NCBI GenBank assembly: GCA_024235915.1
Contig: JACKLO010000023.1
Span: 30,658 to 94,657, forward strand
Direction of reading: 5' to 3'
DNA: 64,000 nucleotides
From: Burkholderiaceae bacterium
GTDB taxonomy: Bacteria > Pseudomonadota > Gammaproteobacteria > Burkholderiales > Burkholderiaceae_C
Both the position numbers and the translations under genes were made by a program. Each line of letters opens with the position of its first letter. The stretch's first letter is position 1. This document shows positions 42,168 to 51,900 of this stretch, piece after piece. Below the pieces are notes generated by a model. The model saw nothing but the letters and a program-made list of their open reading frames with translations, was not told where the DNA came from and did no database searches.

Positions 42168-43919
42168 ATGCCCTGGCTCGGCCTTGACCGCCCAGCCCTG
42201 AAGACGCCGCTCGGCCGTGCGCGCCAGGCCGTCGTTGGCAGCCTGCGCCAGGTCGCTTTCTTCAGCTTCTTCATCAACCTGCTGGCGCTCACCTCGCCGC
42301 TGTACATGCTGCAGGTGTACGACCGCGTGCTGGCCTCCGGCAGCGGGCCGACGCTGCTGTACCTCACCCTGTTTGCCGCGGCCTGCCTGGTGACGATGTC
42401 GCTGCTGGAACTGGTGCGCAGCCGGTTGCTGGTGCGCATGTCGGCACGCTTCGATGCGCAGCTGTCGGAACTGGTGTTCCAGCATGGCCTGAGTGCCGGC
42501 CGTGGCAGCCAGGGCTTGCGGGACGTCGATGCCCTGCGCAGCTTCAGCGCCGGGCCCACGGGTCTGGCCTTGCTGGATGCACCCTGGATCCCGGTCTACA
42601 TCGGCCTGGTCTACGTGCTGCACCCGGTGCTGGGGCATGTGGCGCTGGTGGGTGGCATTGCGCTGTTCCTGCTGGGCCTGTGGAACGAGCGCAGCACCCG
42701 CGTGCCGCTGGCCGAGGCGGGGCGCGAACTGGCCGCCAGCCAGCAGTTCACCGAACTCTCGTCGCGCAATGCCGAGGTGGTGCGCGCCATGGGCATGCTG
42801 CCCGGCCTCACCCGCGTCTGGCGTCAGCAGCACGACCTGGGCCTGGGGCTGCAGGGCATCGCCAGCGACCGTGCGGCCAATGTGGCGTCGGTGACCAAGT
42901 CGCTGCGCATGTTCCTCCAGGTGGCCATCCTGGGGGCCGGCGCCTGGCTGGTCATCCAGCAGCAGTTGACGGCTGGCGTAATGATTGCCGCGTCCATCAT
43001 CATGGGCCGAGGTTTGGCACCGCTGGAGTCGGCCATCGGCGGCTGGCGAGGTTTCCTGCAGGCGCGAGAGGCCTGGCGCCGTCTGGTGCAGGCGTTGGGA
43101 GAGACCACGGCGACGCCCGAGGCCATGCCGCTGCCGGCGCCCAAGGGCACGCTGGTGTTCGACAAGGTCAGCGCCGCGCCGCCCGAGAGCCGCAAGATGA
43201 CGCTGCAGGACGTGTCCTTCACATTGCCGGCCGGCACCTGCCTGGGCATCACCGGCCCCAGTGGCGCGGGCAAGTCCACCCTGGCGCGGCTGGCGGTGGG
43301 CGTGTGGCGGCCCGTCACCGGCACCGTGCGACTGGATGACGTCAGCGTGGCCGACTGGCGGCGCGAGGAACTCGGCCCGCACGTGGGCTACCTGCCGCAG
43401 GACATCGAGCTCTTTCCGGGCACCGTGGCGCAGAACATCGCGCGCTTTGCCGAGGTCGACGCGCAGCAGGTGGTCGACGCCGCGCAGCTGGCGGGGGCCC
43501 ACGCCATGATCCTGGCGCTGCCCAAGGGGTACGACACGCCGATCGGACCGTCGGGCGAGAACCTCTCCGGGGGGCAGCGCCAGCGCATCGGGCTGGCGCG
43601 CGCCTTCTATGGCCGGCCGCCGTTGATCCTGCTCGACGAACCCACGTCCAACCTGGACGCCGAGGGCGAGGCCGCGGTGCGCCAGGCCATGGATGCGTTG
43701 CGTGCGCAGAGTCGCACGCTGATCGTCATCGCCCACCGCCCGGCCGTGCTGGGCGGCACCGACAAGCTGATGGTGGTGATGGCCGGGGCGGTGGCCAGCT
43801 TTGGGCCGACGAGTGACGTGATGCCGGCGATCACACGCCGTGTGGTCAGCCAGCCGGCGCCCGTGGTGGCGCAACAGCAGGTGGCGGCGGGTGGGCGGCA
43901 GGAGGTGCAGGGTGGCTGA
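42168..43919 (+). CDS. Type I secretion system permease/ATPase (PrtD/HlyB-like)
   Basis: A 583-aa inner-membrane ABC exporter that would power transport of an unprocessed substrate through a trans-envelope channel. The N-terminal membrane part begins SLRQVAFFSFFINLLALTSPLYMLQVYDRV, the PrtD-family opening; the C39 peptidase domain of other HlyB-like proteins is absent. The ATPase has Walker A GPSGAGKST (363-371), signature LSGGQRQRIGLARA, Walker B LILLDEPTSNLD and switch His in IAHRP. An adaptor gene overlaps its 3' end by 8 bp. The giant signal-less protein encoded upstream is the obvious substrate candidate. Confidence 0.93.
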   Translation: MPWLGLDRPALKTPLGRARQAVVGSLRQVAFFSFFINLLALTSPLYMLQVYDRVLASGSGPTLLYLTLFAAACLVTMSLLELVRSRLLVRMSARFDAQLSELVFQHGLSAGRGSQGLRDVDALRSFSAGPTGLALLDAPWIPVYIGLVYVLHPVLGHVALVGGIALFLLGLWNERSTRVPLAEAGRELAASQQFTELSSRNAEVVRAMGMLPGLTRVWRQQHDLGLGLQGIASDRAANVASVTKSLRMFLQVAILGAGAWLVIQQQLTAGVMIAASIIMGRGLAPLESAIGGWRGFLQAREAWRRLVQALGETTATPEAMPLPAPKGTLVFDKVSAAPPESRKMTLQDVSFTLPAGTCLGITGPSGAGKSTLARLAVGVWRPVTGTVRLDDVSVADWRREELGPHVGYLPQDIELFPGTVAQNIARFAEVDAQQVVDAAQLAGAHAMILALPKGYDTPIGPSGENLSGGQRQRIGLARAFYGRPPLILLDEPTSNLDAEGEAAVRQAMDALRAQSRTLIVIAHRPAVLGGTDKLMVVMAGAVASFGPTSDVMPAITRRVVSQPAPVVAQQQVAAGGRQEVQGG

Positions 43920-45261
43920 ATCCGCGCTCAGCCAGCAGACGCTGGCCTCGATGGTGGTGGGCGAGCAGAAGGCCGCGGCCGAGTTGCGCCGCTGGTGGCT
44001 CATTGGCCTGGCGGTGCTGGGCTGCACCTTCGGCGTCGCCGGCGTGTGGTCCACGCTGGCGCCGCTGTCGTCGGCGGTGGTGGCCGCGGGTGCAGTGAAG
44101 GTGGAGACCGACCGCAAGAAGATCCAGCATCCCGAGGGCGGCGTGGTGGAGGAGATCTTCGTGCGCTCCGGCAGCCAGGTGAAGGCCGGCGACGTGCTTG
44201 TGAAGCTGGACCCCACCAAGGCCGGCTCCGGTTATGGCGTCGTACGCGGGGGGCGCGATGTGGCCCTGGCGACCCAGGCGCGGCTGGAGGCCGAACGCGA
44301 TGGGAACCGCAGCATCCGCTGGCCGGTGGCGCTTCAACAGCGCAAGGACGACCCGCAGGTGGCCGATACCCTGCGCGCGCAGCAGGCGTTGTTCGAGGCT
44401 CGCCGCAATTCGCTGGCGGGTGAAGTGGGTATCGTCAACGAGCAGATCGCCGCGCTGCGCAACGAGATCACGGGCTACGAATCCCAGGTGCGTGCCAAGC
44501 GCGAACAGGCCGCCAGCCTGCAGCGTGACCTCGACGGCCTGGCCGATCTGCAGGCGCGCGGCATGGTCGAAAAGACGCGCGTGCGCGCCATCGAGCGTGA
44601 CATTGCCCGTCTGAATGGGGAGCGCGACGAGATCCTGGCCCGCATCGCCCAGGCGCGCACCGCCATCACCGAGAAGGAACTGCGCCGCTTCCAGGTGCGC
44701 AAGGCCTTCGGCGAGGAAGTGGTGGCCGAACTGAAGAAGGTGCAGGCCGAAAGCTTTGAACTGCTGGAGCGCGAGGGTGCAGCGAAGCGCCAGCTCGAGC
44801 TCACGGAACTGCGCGCCCCCGTGGCGGGCACCGTGACCGATCTGCGGGTGCACACCGCTGGCGGCGTGGTGGCCCCGGGTGAAGTGCTGATGGAGATCGT
44901 GCCGACCGACGACAAGCTCATCGTCGAGGCCCGCGTGCGCCCGCAGGATGTCGACCGCGTGGCCGTGGGGCTGCCGGCGGGCATCAAGCTGCACGCCTTC
45001 AATTCGCGCACGACGCTGGAGCTCCCCGCCGCGGTGAGCTATGTGTCGGCCGATGCCGTGGTTGACCCGCGCAACGACGCCAGCTGGTTCACCGTGCGGC
45101 TGGAGGTCGGGGCCGATGCGCTCAATCACATGGGGCCTGGCCGCCAGGTGATGCCCGGCATGCAGGCTGACGTGTTCATCCGCACCGGCGAGCGCACGTT
45201 TCTGCGCTACCTGATGCAACCCTTGATGGACAGCTTCGACAAGGCCTACCGGGAACGTTAG
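43912..45261 (+). CDS. HlyD-family type I secretion membrane fusion protein (PrtE-like)
   Basis: A 449-aa periplasmic adaptor joining the ABC exporter to an outer-membrane channel. I chose the GTG at 43912 because AGGAGG lies 6 nt upstream and the gene then overlaps the ATPase gene by 8 bp. One N-terminal membrane helix (WWLIGLAVLGCTFGVAGVWS) is followed by VVAAGAVKVETDRKKIQHPEGGVVEEIFVRSG (lipoyl-type half), a long alpha-helical hairpin (about 150-290) and ELRAPVAGTVTDLRVHTAGGVVAPGE. A conserved tail, GMQADVFIRTGERTFLRYLMQPL, ends it. No TolC-like gene is in the window, so the outer-membrane channel must be encoded elsewhere. Confidence 0.92.
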   Translation: MAESALSQQTLASMVVGEQKAAAELRRWWLIGLAVLGCTFGVAGVWSTLAPLSSAVVAAGAVKVETDRKKIQHPEGGVVEEIFVRSGSQVKAGDVLVKLDPTKAGSGYGVVRGGRDVALATQARLEAERDGNRSIRWPVALQQRKDDPQVADTLRAQQALFEARRNSLAGEVGIVNEQIAALRNEITGYESQVRAKREQAASLQRDLDGLADLQARGMVEKTRVRAIERDIARLNGERDEILARIAQARTAITEKELRRFQVRKAFGEEVVAELKKVQAESFELLEREGAAKRQLELTELRAPVAGTVTDLRVHTAGGVVAPGEVLMEIVPTDDKLIVEARVRPQDVDRVAVGLPAGIKLHAFNSRTTLELPAAVSYVSADAVVDPRNDASWFTVRLEVGADALNHMGPGRQVMPGMQADVFIRTGERTFLRYLMQPLMDSFDKAYRER

Positions 45262-45309
45262 CGCTCGGCGCCAAACGCCGGCCGCCCATCGCGTGCCGGT
45301 TGCAGCGCG

Positions 45310-45783
45310 TCAACGGTGCCAGAACGTGCGGTGCAGGGCGGCGATCTCGTCGGCCACGGCCGCCACCGGCCCGATCACCTGCACGGCCTTCTGCCCGCGG
45401 GCAAACAGTTCGCGGCAGGGCAGGTCCAGCGTCGGGTTCTCGGGGTGGGCGCCGGTCAGCGCCAGCAGGTCACTCTCGGCCATGCCGTAGACCAGCCGCC
45501 CGATGTGGGCCCAGTACTGCGTGCCGGCACACATGGCACAAGGCTCCACGGTGGTCACCAGCGTGCAGCCCCAGAGTTCGTCGGCCGTGAATCGTTCGGC
45601 GGCGCGGCGTGCCAGCACGGCTTCGGCATGGTTCACCGCGTCGACGTTGCCTTGTTCCATCAACACCGTTTCACCGTCAGCCGCCACCAGCAAGGCGCCG
45701 AACGGGTGATGGCCGGCGTCCAGGGCTGCCTGCGCAATGCGGTTGGACGTGCGCAGGTGGCGGGCGGCCTGTTCGTCGGTCAT
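45310..45783 (-). CDS. Nucleoside/nucleobase deaminase (CDA-fold, guanine-deaminase-like)
   Basis: A 157-aa zinc-dependent deaminase. The active-site motifs are intact: HAE at 52-54 (zinc His and proton-shuttle Glu) and PCAMC at 81-85 (two zinc Cys). The fold and length match the cytidine-deaminase-like family that includes guanine, cytosine and tRNA-adenosine deaminases; the substrate is not settled by sequence. It begins 16 bp after the permease stop as the last gene of an ABC uptake operon. That suggests it acts on what the transporter imports, for example a purine or pyrimidine derivative. Confidence 0.85.
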   Translation of the reverse strand: MTDEQAARHLRTSNRIAQAALDAGHHPFGALLVAADGETVLMEQGNVDAVNHAEAVLARRAAERFTADELWGCTLVTTVEPCAMCAGTQYWAHIGRLVYGMAESDLLALTGAHPENPTLDLPCRELFARGQKAVQVIGPVAAVADEIAALHRTFWHR

Positions 45784-45799
45784 GCGGGCCTTTGTGGGC

Positions 45800-46570
45800 T
45801 CAGTGCCCCTGGGAGCCCCGGTGCGCCCAGCCGGTGGTGCGCTTCTCGATCCAGCTGAAGAACTCGTACATCGCCATCGCCATCGCGCCGATGGTCACCA
45901 GCCCGGCAAAGGCCAGCGGCATGCGCTGCTGGCTGCCGGCAGTCTGCATCAGGTAGCCGATGCCGGAGTCGCCGGCCGTCATCTCCGCCAGCACCGTGCC
46001 CACGAAGGCCAGCGTGATGGCGATCTTCAGGCTGCCGTAGAAGTAGGGCATCGAGCGCGGCAGGCCCACCTTGACCAGCACGTCCCAACGGCGTGCGCCG
46101 AGCACGCGCAGCACGTCCTCCAGCTCCGGCTCCAGCGTGGCCAGGCCGGTGGCGATGTTGACGGTGATCGGGAAGAAGCTGATCAGGAAGGCCGTCAGGA
46201 TGCCGGGCCCGAGGCCGATGCCGAACCAGACCACCAGGATGGGCACCACCGCCGCCTTGGGCACGGCGTTGAAGGCGACCATCAGCGGGTAGAGCGCGGT
46301 GTAGGCCAGGCGTGAACTGCCGATCAGGAAGCCCAGCAGCACGCCGACCACGATGCTCAGCGCAAAGCCCAGCATCGTGACCCAGAAGGTCTTCCAGGCG
46401 GCTTCCAGCAGCGGGCCCTTGTATTCGGCGAAGTCCTGCGCGATCTGCCAGGGGCTGGGAAAGATGAACTCCGGGATGTCGAAGCCGGCCACGATGATCT
46501 GCCACAGGACCAGCACCGCCGCCAGGACGACGAAGGGCGACCAGCGCTCCATGTTCTTGGTGATCTTCAT
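45800..46570 (-). CDS. NitT/TauT-type ABC transporter permease
   Basis: A 256-aa inner-membrane protein of the SsuC/TauC permease family with about six hydrophobic segments (VVLAAVLVLWQIIVAG, MLGFALSIVVGVLLGFLIG, LYPLMVAFNAVPKAAVVPILVVW and others). The coupling-loop EAA-type region is ATLEPELEDVLRVLGARRWDVLVKVGLP. It works with the ATPase and NMT1-type binding protein upstream. The gap to the ATPase gene is 10 bp, so the operon is compact. Confidence 0.92.
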   Translation of the reverse strand: MKITKNMERWSPFVVLAAVLVLWQIIVAGFDIPEFIFPSPWQIAQDFAEYKGPLLEAAWKTFWVTMLGFALSIVVGVLLGFLIGSSRLAYTALYPLMVAFNAVPKAAVVPILVVWFGIGLGPGILTAFLISFFPITVNIATGLATLEPELEDVLRVLGARRWDVLVKVGLPRSMPYFYGSLKIAITLAFVGTVLAEMTAGDSGIGYLMQTAGSQQRMPLAFAGLVTIGAMAMAMYEFFSWIEKRTTGWAHRGSQGH

Positions 46571-46580
46571 GCGCTGACCT

Positions 46581-47390
46581 TCATTGCGGTACCGCCGAGC
46601 CTTCCTTGCGCATGGCGCCGATGTGCCCGCGCAGTTCGTGCACGATGTCGGTGAACTGCGGCGTGTAGGTCACCTCCAGGTCGCGCGGGCGTGGCAGGTC
46701 GATGTCGCGCTTGACGACGAAGCGGCCCGGGCTGCGGCTCATGCAGTACACCGTGTCGGCCAGGAACACGCTCTCGCGCAGGTCGTGCGTGACGAGGATG
46801 ACGTTGAACTTCTGCGCCGCGTGCAGGTCGCGCAGCGCGCACCACAGCTCCTCGCGCGTGAAGGCGTCCAGCGCGCCGAAGGGTTCGTCCAGCAGCAGCA
46901 TCTTCGGCTCGTGCACCAGGGCGCGGCAGATGCTGGCGCGCTGTTGCATGCCGCCGCTGAGCTGCCAGGGGAACTTGTCCTCGTAGCCGGCCAGGCCCAC
47001 GCTCTTGAGCAGGTCGCGCGCGCGTGCCTCGAACTCCTTGCGTTTGCTGCGGAACTGGCTGCGGTAGGGCTCGACGATCTCCAGCGGCAGCAGCACGTTG
47101 TCCACCGTCGTGCGCCAGGGCAGCAGGCTGGGCGCCTGGAAGGCCATGCCGCTGATCTTCAGCGGGCCGGTCACCGGCTCGCCACCGATGGTGATGCGCC
47201 CGCGACTGGGCATCTTCAAGCCCGTGGTCAGCTTCATGAAGGTGGACTTGCCGCAGCCCGAGGGCCCGACGATGGCGATGAACTCGCCCTGTTCCACCTG
47301 CAGCGAGATGTCCTCGACGGCGTAGTGCCCGGCGCGCTCCAGCTCGTCGTTGTAGGCGAGCCAGACGTTCTGGAAGTCGACGAAGGCCAT
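46581..47390 (-). CDS. NitT/TauT-type ABC transporter ATP-binding protein
   Basis: A 269-aa cytoplasmic ATPase with Walker A GPSGCGKST (42-50), Q-loop FQAPSLLPWRTTVDNV, signature LSGGMQQRASICRAL, Walker B MLLLDEPFGALD and switch His in LVTHDLRESVFL. These features are typical of SsuB/TauB-like importers. It lies 15 bp downstream of the binding-protein gene and 10 bp upstream of the permease gene in the same operon. Confidence 0.93.
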   Translation of the reverse strand: MAFVDFQNVWLAYNDELERAGHYAVEDISLQVEQGEFIAIVGPSGCGKSTFMKLTTGLKMPSRGRITIGGEPVTGPLKISGMAFQAPSLLPWRTTVDNVLLPLEIVEPYRSQFRSKRKEFEARARDLLKSVGLAGYEDKFPWQLSGGMQQRASICRALVHEPKMLLLDEPFGALDAFTREELWCALRDLHAAQKFNVILVTHDLRESVFLADTVYCMSRSPGRFVVKRDIDLPRPRDLEVTYTPQFTDIVHELRGHIGAMRKEGSAVPQ

Positions 47391-47405
47391 GGCCGACCCC
47401 TGCGC

Positions 47406-48449
47406 CTACTTCTTCGCCGGCAGGATGTTCAGCTGCGCCTTGGGCGGCAGGAAGGCATCACTCCAGACGACGCTGGGGTCGATGCGCGTCTTGGTGTTGA
47501 AGGCATCGGACACCTGCGACGCCATCAGCGCCAGGCGCCCGGGCACTACCACGCCGAAGCCCTCGGCACGTGCATCGGGGCTGGCGACAACGGCGTCAAT
47601 GGCCATCCGCAGGCGGCGCTTCTCGAGGTCGACGTTGATGATGCCGTCGCGGGCCTTGACGTAGTCGATGGCCGGGTCCGGGTTGGCCATGACCTCTTTG
47701 GCACCCTTCGCGAACGCGGCCAGGAAGGCCTTGACGGCCTCCGGGTTCTCCTTGATCAGCTTCGGGCTGGCGATGATGGTGTTGCCGTAGAGCTTCACCC
47801 CGAAGTCGCCATACGGCAGCACCACGATGTCCGCCGGTTTCACGCCGCGTGCCTCCAGGTTCAGGATGCTGGTGAACGAGAAACCGGTGATCGCGTCCAC
47901 GTCACCGCGCACCAGCATGGTCTCGCGCAGCGGCGGGTCCATGCTCGTCCACTTCACGTTGCCGATGCCGTTGGCCTTGGCGAAGATGGGGAAGGCCTTG
48001 CGGCCGGCGTCGAAGCCCGGTGCACCCAGGTTCTTGCCGTTCAGGTCGCCCGGCTTGCCGATGCCGCTTTTCTTCAGCGCCAGCGCTGCGGCTGGCGTGT
48101 TGTTGTAGACCATCATCACCGCCACGGGCTTGTTCGGCGCGTCCGGGTTGTTGGCGTGGAACTCCATCAGCGCGGCCATGTCGGCGAAGCCCATGTCGTA
48201 GGTGCCCGAGGCCACACGGGTGACGGTGCCGCCGCTGCCGTTGCCGGCGTCGATGGTCACGTCCAGCCCCGCGGCCTTGTAGTAGCCCTTGGCGGCCGAG
48301 GCCAGGAACAGGGCCGACGGGCCCTCGAAGCGCCAGTCGAGCTGAAACTTGATGGGCGTCTGGGCGAAAGCAGGGGCGCTCAGCAGCGGCAGGGCGGCAG
48401 CGGCCAGGGCGGCAGCGAAGGTGCGGCGGGAGGTCGACAGCAGGGGCAT
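47406..48449 (-). CDS. NMT1/THI5-like ABC transporter substrate-binding protein
   Basis: A 347-aa periplasmic binding protein. The start at 48449 (MPLLSTSRRTFAAAL) gives a twin-arginine-like/Sec signal with cleavage after LLSAPAFAQ and has GGAG upstream. The mature start IKFQLDWRFEGPSALFLASAAKGYYKAAGLDV is the NMT1 fingerprint found in transporters for pyrimidine precursors, riboflavin, nitrate/taurine-like solutes and others. It is the first gene of a four-gene operon ending with a deaminase, which hints at a nitrogen-heterocycle ligand. The ligand is unproven. Confidence 0.9.
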   Translation of the reverse strand: MPLLSTSRRTFAAALAAAALPLLSAPAFAQTPIKFQLDWRFEGPSALFLASAAKGYYKAAGLDVTIDAGNGSGGTVTRVASGTYDMGFADMAALMEFHANNPDAPNKPVAVMMVYNNTPAAALALKKSGIGKPGDLNGKNLGAPGFDAGRKAFPIFAKANGIGNVKWTSMDPPLRETMLVRGDVDAITGFSFTSILNLEARGVKPADIVVLPYGDFGVKLYGNTIIASPKLIKENPEAVKAFLAAFAKGAKEVMANPDPAIDYVKARDGIINVDLEKRRLRMAIDAVVASPDARAEGFGVVVPGRLALMASQVSDAFNTKTRIDPSVVWSDAFLPPKAQLNILPAKK

Positions 48450-48691
48450 GGGGCAGGCTCCGGATCGGGCATGGTGAACAATGAGGGCAGACACAGCAAA
48501 TTCTGTGCACAGTTGCCGGACATGGCCCATCCGGGGATTCCGCGTTGTGCGCCGTCCTGGTGCGTGGCGGGTTCGGGAGCGGGCACCTGTGTCGGCAATG
48601 CGCGTTGGTGGTGCGCCTGTGCCGGCGCTACCGCCGCTGTTGTCGCTGCCGCCGATCAGCGTTGCAGGACAATCGCTGCGGAGGCCTTTCC

Positions 48692-48925
48692 ATGCCGATC
48701 TATGAGTACACCTGCCGCGACTGTGGCCACCCGTTCGAGACTCTGGTGCGCAACGGCACCGTGCCTGCCTGTCCGCACTGCCATTCGCAGGCGCTGGACA
48801 AGCGGCTCTCGGCGCCGGCCGCCTTGACGTCCACCTCGGCGGCCGAGGCTGCGCCAATGGCCGCTTCACCTTGCGGTGCCTGCGGCCACCCCGGCGGGCC
48901 CGGGGCCTGCCACTTCAACGACTGA
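48692..48925 (+). CDS. FmdB-family zinc-ribbon protein
   Basis: A 77-aa small protein. The start has GGAGG 7 nt upstream. MPIYEYTCRDCG is the FmdB-family opening, and Cys 8, 11, 27 and 30 form a zinc-ribbon (CxxC...CPHC). A second Cys-rich cluster (CGACGHPGGPGAC) follows an Ala/Ser linker. FmdB proteins are putative regulators whose role is poorly known. It sits divergent from the NMT1-type operon and convergent with the indolepyruvate oxidoreductase gene. Confidence 0.9.
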   Translation: MPIYEYTCRDCGHPFETLVRNGTVPACPHCHSQALDKRLSAPAALTSTSAAEAAPMAASPCGACGHPGGPGACHFND

Positions 48926-48945
48926 CCAACGGCTGAGGGTCTGCC

Positions 48946-51900
48946 TCAGGACTTCGCGGCCGCCGTGACGGCAATGCCGCGGAACTGGCCGGCCACGGCG
49001 GGCGCGCCCGCGGTCACCGCCGGCCGTGGCCAGCGCTTCGGGTCCAGCCGGTGCAGCAGTTCGGCCTCCTGGGCGCGCGCCAGCGCCACATTGGCGATCT
49101 TCACGTGGCCGAAGCCGCGCATGCGCTGCGGCAGGGCCGCGATCTGCATGGCCAGGGCGCGGTTGCCCTCGGTGAGCAGCGGCAGCAGCTCGTCCACCCG
49201 CTGCAGGTACTCCTCGATCAGCGCACGTTCCATGCGTCGTTCCTCGGTGCGGCCGAAGAGGTCGAAGGCGGTGCCGCGCAGCCGCTTGCCCTTGGCCAGC
49301 CAGCCCATGGCCGGCAGCAGCCAGGCGCCCAGGCGCATCTTCTGGGGCGGCCGGCCTTCGCGGCCCGGCGTCAGGAAGCGGCCCAGCAGCGGCGGGGCCA
49401 TGTGAAACTCGATCTGCAGGTCGCCTTCGAACTGCGCCTTCAGCTTGTCCAGGAAGCGGCCGTCGCTGTAGAGCCGCGCCACCTCGTACTCGTCTTTGTA
49501 GGCCATCAGCTTCAGCAGGCTCTTCGCCACCGTGGTGGTGAACGGCAGGGCAGCACCGACGGCCGGTGCCGGCAGCGCCATCTCCGTGCGCCGTACGCGC
49601 TGGATCACGGTGTCGAAGCGGGCGGCCCAGGCGCGGTCCTGCCAGCCGGTGAGGTGGGTCATCGCATGACCCAGGAAGACGTCCAGCGGTTCGTCGGCCG
49701 GGGCCGGCTCAGGCGCTTCACGCAGCGCCTGCAAGCCCGCCGCGTCGGCCGCCGCCAGGCGGCCGAGTGCAAAGGCCAGCAGGTTGCTCTGCACTGCCAC
49801 GCCGTTGAGCTCGATGGCGCGCTGCAGCGCCGGCAGGCCCACCGGCACCAGGCCGCGCTGCCAGGCGATGCCCAGGGCCACGATGTTGCTGACGATGGTG
49901 TCGCCCAGGAAGTCCTCGGCCAGCGTCTGGGCGTCGAAGGTTTCCACAGCCTCGTCGCCAGCGGCGAACCGCAGCTTGGCCAGCAGTTCGGGCACGCGCA
50001 GCGTGGCGTCCGGGTTCTTCAGCGATTCCGCCACCGGCACCTCGTGCACATTGGCCAGCACCCGGGTGCGGCCGTGGCGCACGGTCTGCAGCGCGTCGGG
50101 GCTGGCGCCGACGACAAGATCGCAGGCCAGGATGGCGTCGGCCTGCTGGGTGTCGATGCGCACCTGGTTCAGCCGCTCGGGCCTATCGGCCCAGCGCACG
50201 AAGCTCAGCACGCTGCCGCCTTTCTGAGCAAAGCCCATGAAGTCGAGCACGCTGGCACTTTTGCCTTCGAGGTGGGCGGCCATCGCGATCACCGCGCCCA
50301 CGGTCACCACGCCGGTGCCCCCGACGCCGGTGACCAGCAGGTCGTACGGCCCGGTCCAGGTGTGCGGCGCCGGTTCGGGCAGCGCGGCCACGCGGGCCAG
50401 GAACGCGGCCGTGCCGTTGACCAGCGCACCGCTCTTTTTGCGCGGCTTGCCGCCGGTGACGCTGACGAAACTGGGGCAGAAGCCGTTGGCGCAGCTGTAG
50501 TCCTTGTTGCAGGCGCTCTGGTCGATGCGGCGCTTGCGGCCCAGCGGCGTTTCCAGCGGCAGCACGGCCACGCAGTTGCTCTGCACGCCGCAGTCGCCGC
50601 AGCCCTCGCAGACGTCGTCGTGGATGTACAGCCGCTCGGCCGGGTCGACCATCTCGCCCTTCTTGCGCCTGCGGCGCTTCTCGGCGGCGCAGGTCTGCTC
50701 GTAGATCAGCACCGTCACGCCTTCGATCTCGCGCAGCTCACGCTGCACCGCGTCGAGGTCTTCGCGCGGATGGAAGCGCGTGTCCATCGGGAAGCGGTCG
50801 CGGATGGGGCCGAACTGCTCGATGCGGTCGCTGACCACGGCCACCGCCTTGACGCCTTCGCTCTCCACCTGCCGCGCGATGGCGTCGACGCTGATCACGC
50901 CGTCCACCGGCTGGCCACCGGTCATGGCGACCGCGTCGTTGAACAGGATCTTGTAGGTGATGGTGGCCCGGGCCGCGACCGCCTGGCGGATGGCAAGGTA
51001 GCCGGAGTGGTAGTAGGTGCCGTCGCCCAGGTTCTGGAACACGTGCGGGCGGCGCGTGAACATGCTGTGGCTGACCCAGTCCACGCCCTCGCCGCCCATC
51101 TGGATCAGGCCACCGGTGTGGCGGTCCATCCAGCTGGCCATGAAGTGGCAGCCGATGCCGGCACGCGCCTCGGAGCCCTCAGGCACCTTGGTGCTGGTGT
51201 TGTGCGGGCAGCCAGCGCAGAAGTAGGGCAGGCGCTTGACGGCGTCACCGGCGTTGCTGAGCAGCTCCGGCGGCGTGAAGTCGCGCACATGCGCCTGGTG
51301 GCGATCGAAGCCCGGCAGGTGTTTTGCGAACCACTGCGCCACGATCTCGATCAGCCGCGACGGCCGCAGTTCGCCGACGTCGCTGACCAGCGGCCGGCCT
51401 TCGGCGTTCGTCTTGCCGATGATGCGTGGGCGCACCGGTGCGTTGTAGAAGAGCGTGCGCAACTGGCGCTCGACGATGGGGGCCTTCTCCTCGATGACCA
51501 GCAGTTCCTGCAGGCCGTCGGCGAAGGCCTGCATGCGCGTGGTCTCGATCGGGAAGCTCAGGCCCACCTTGTAGACGCGCACACCGGCGGCCGCCAGCAT
51601 CTCCGGCGTGATCTCCAGCCGGCGCAGCACCTCCATGAAGTCGTAGTGCGCCTTGCCCACGGTGACGATGCCGAAACGCGCCTGCGGGGCGACGATGACA
51701 TCGCGGTCGATGCTGTTGACCTTGGCGAAGGCGGCCACCGCGGCCAGCTTGTCCTTCAGCCGCGTCTCGATGCGCAGCGACGGCAGGTCGGGCCAGCGGT
51801 AGTGCAGGCCGTCGGCCGGTGCCTGGTGGCCGGTGGCGGCGCGCACGGTGTGTGCATCCGCCCAGGCGGCCACGCGGGCGTTGATGCGGTCCAGGTCCAC

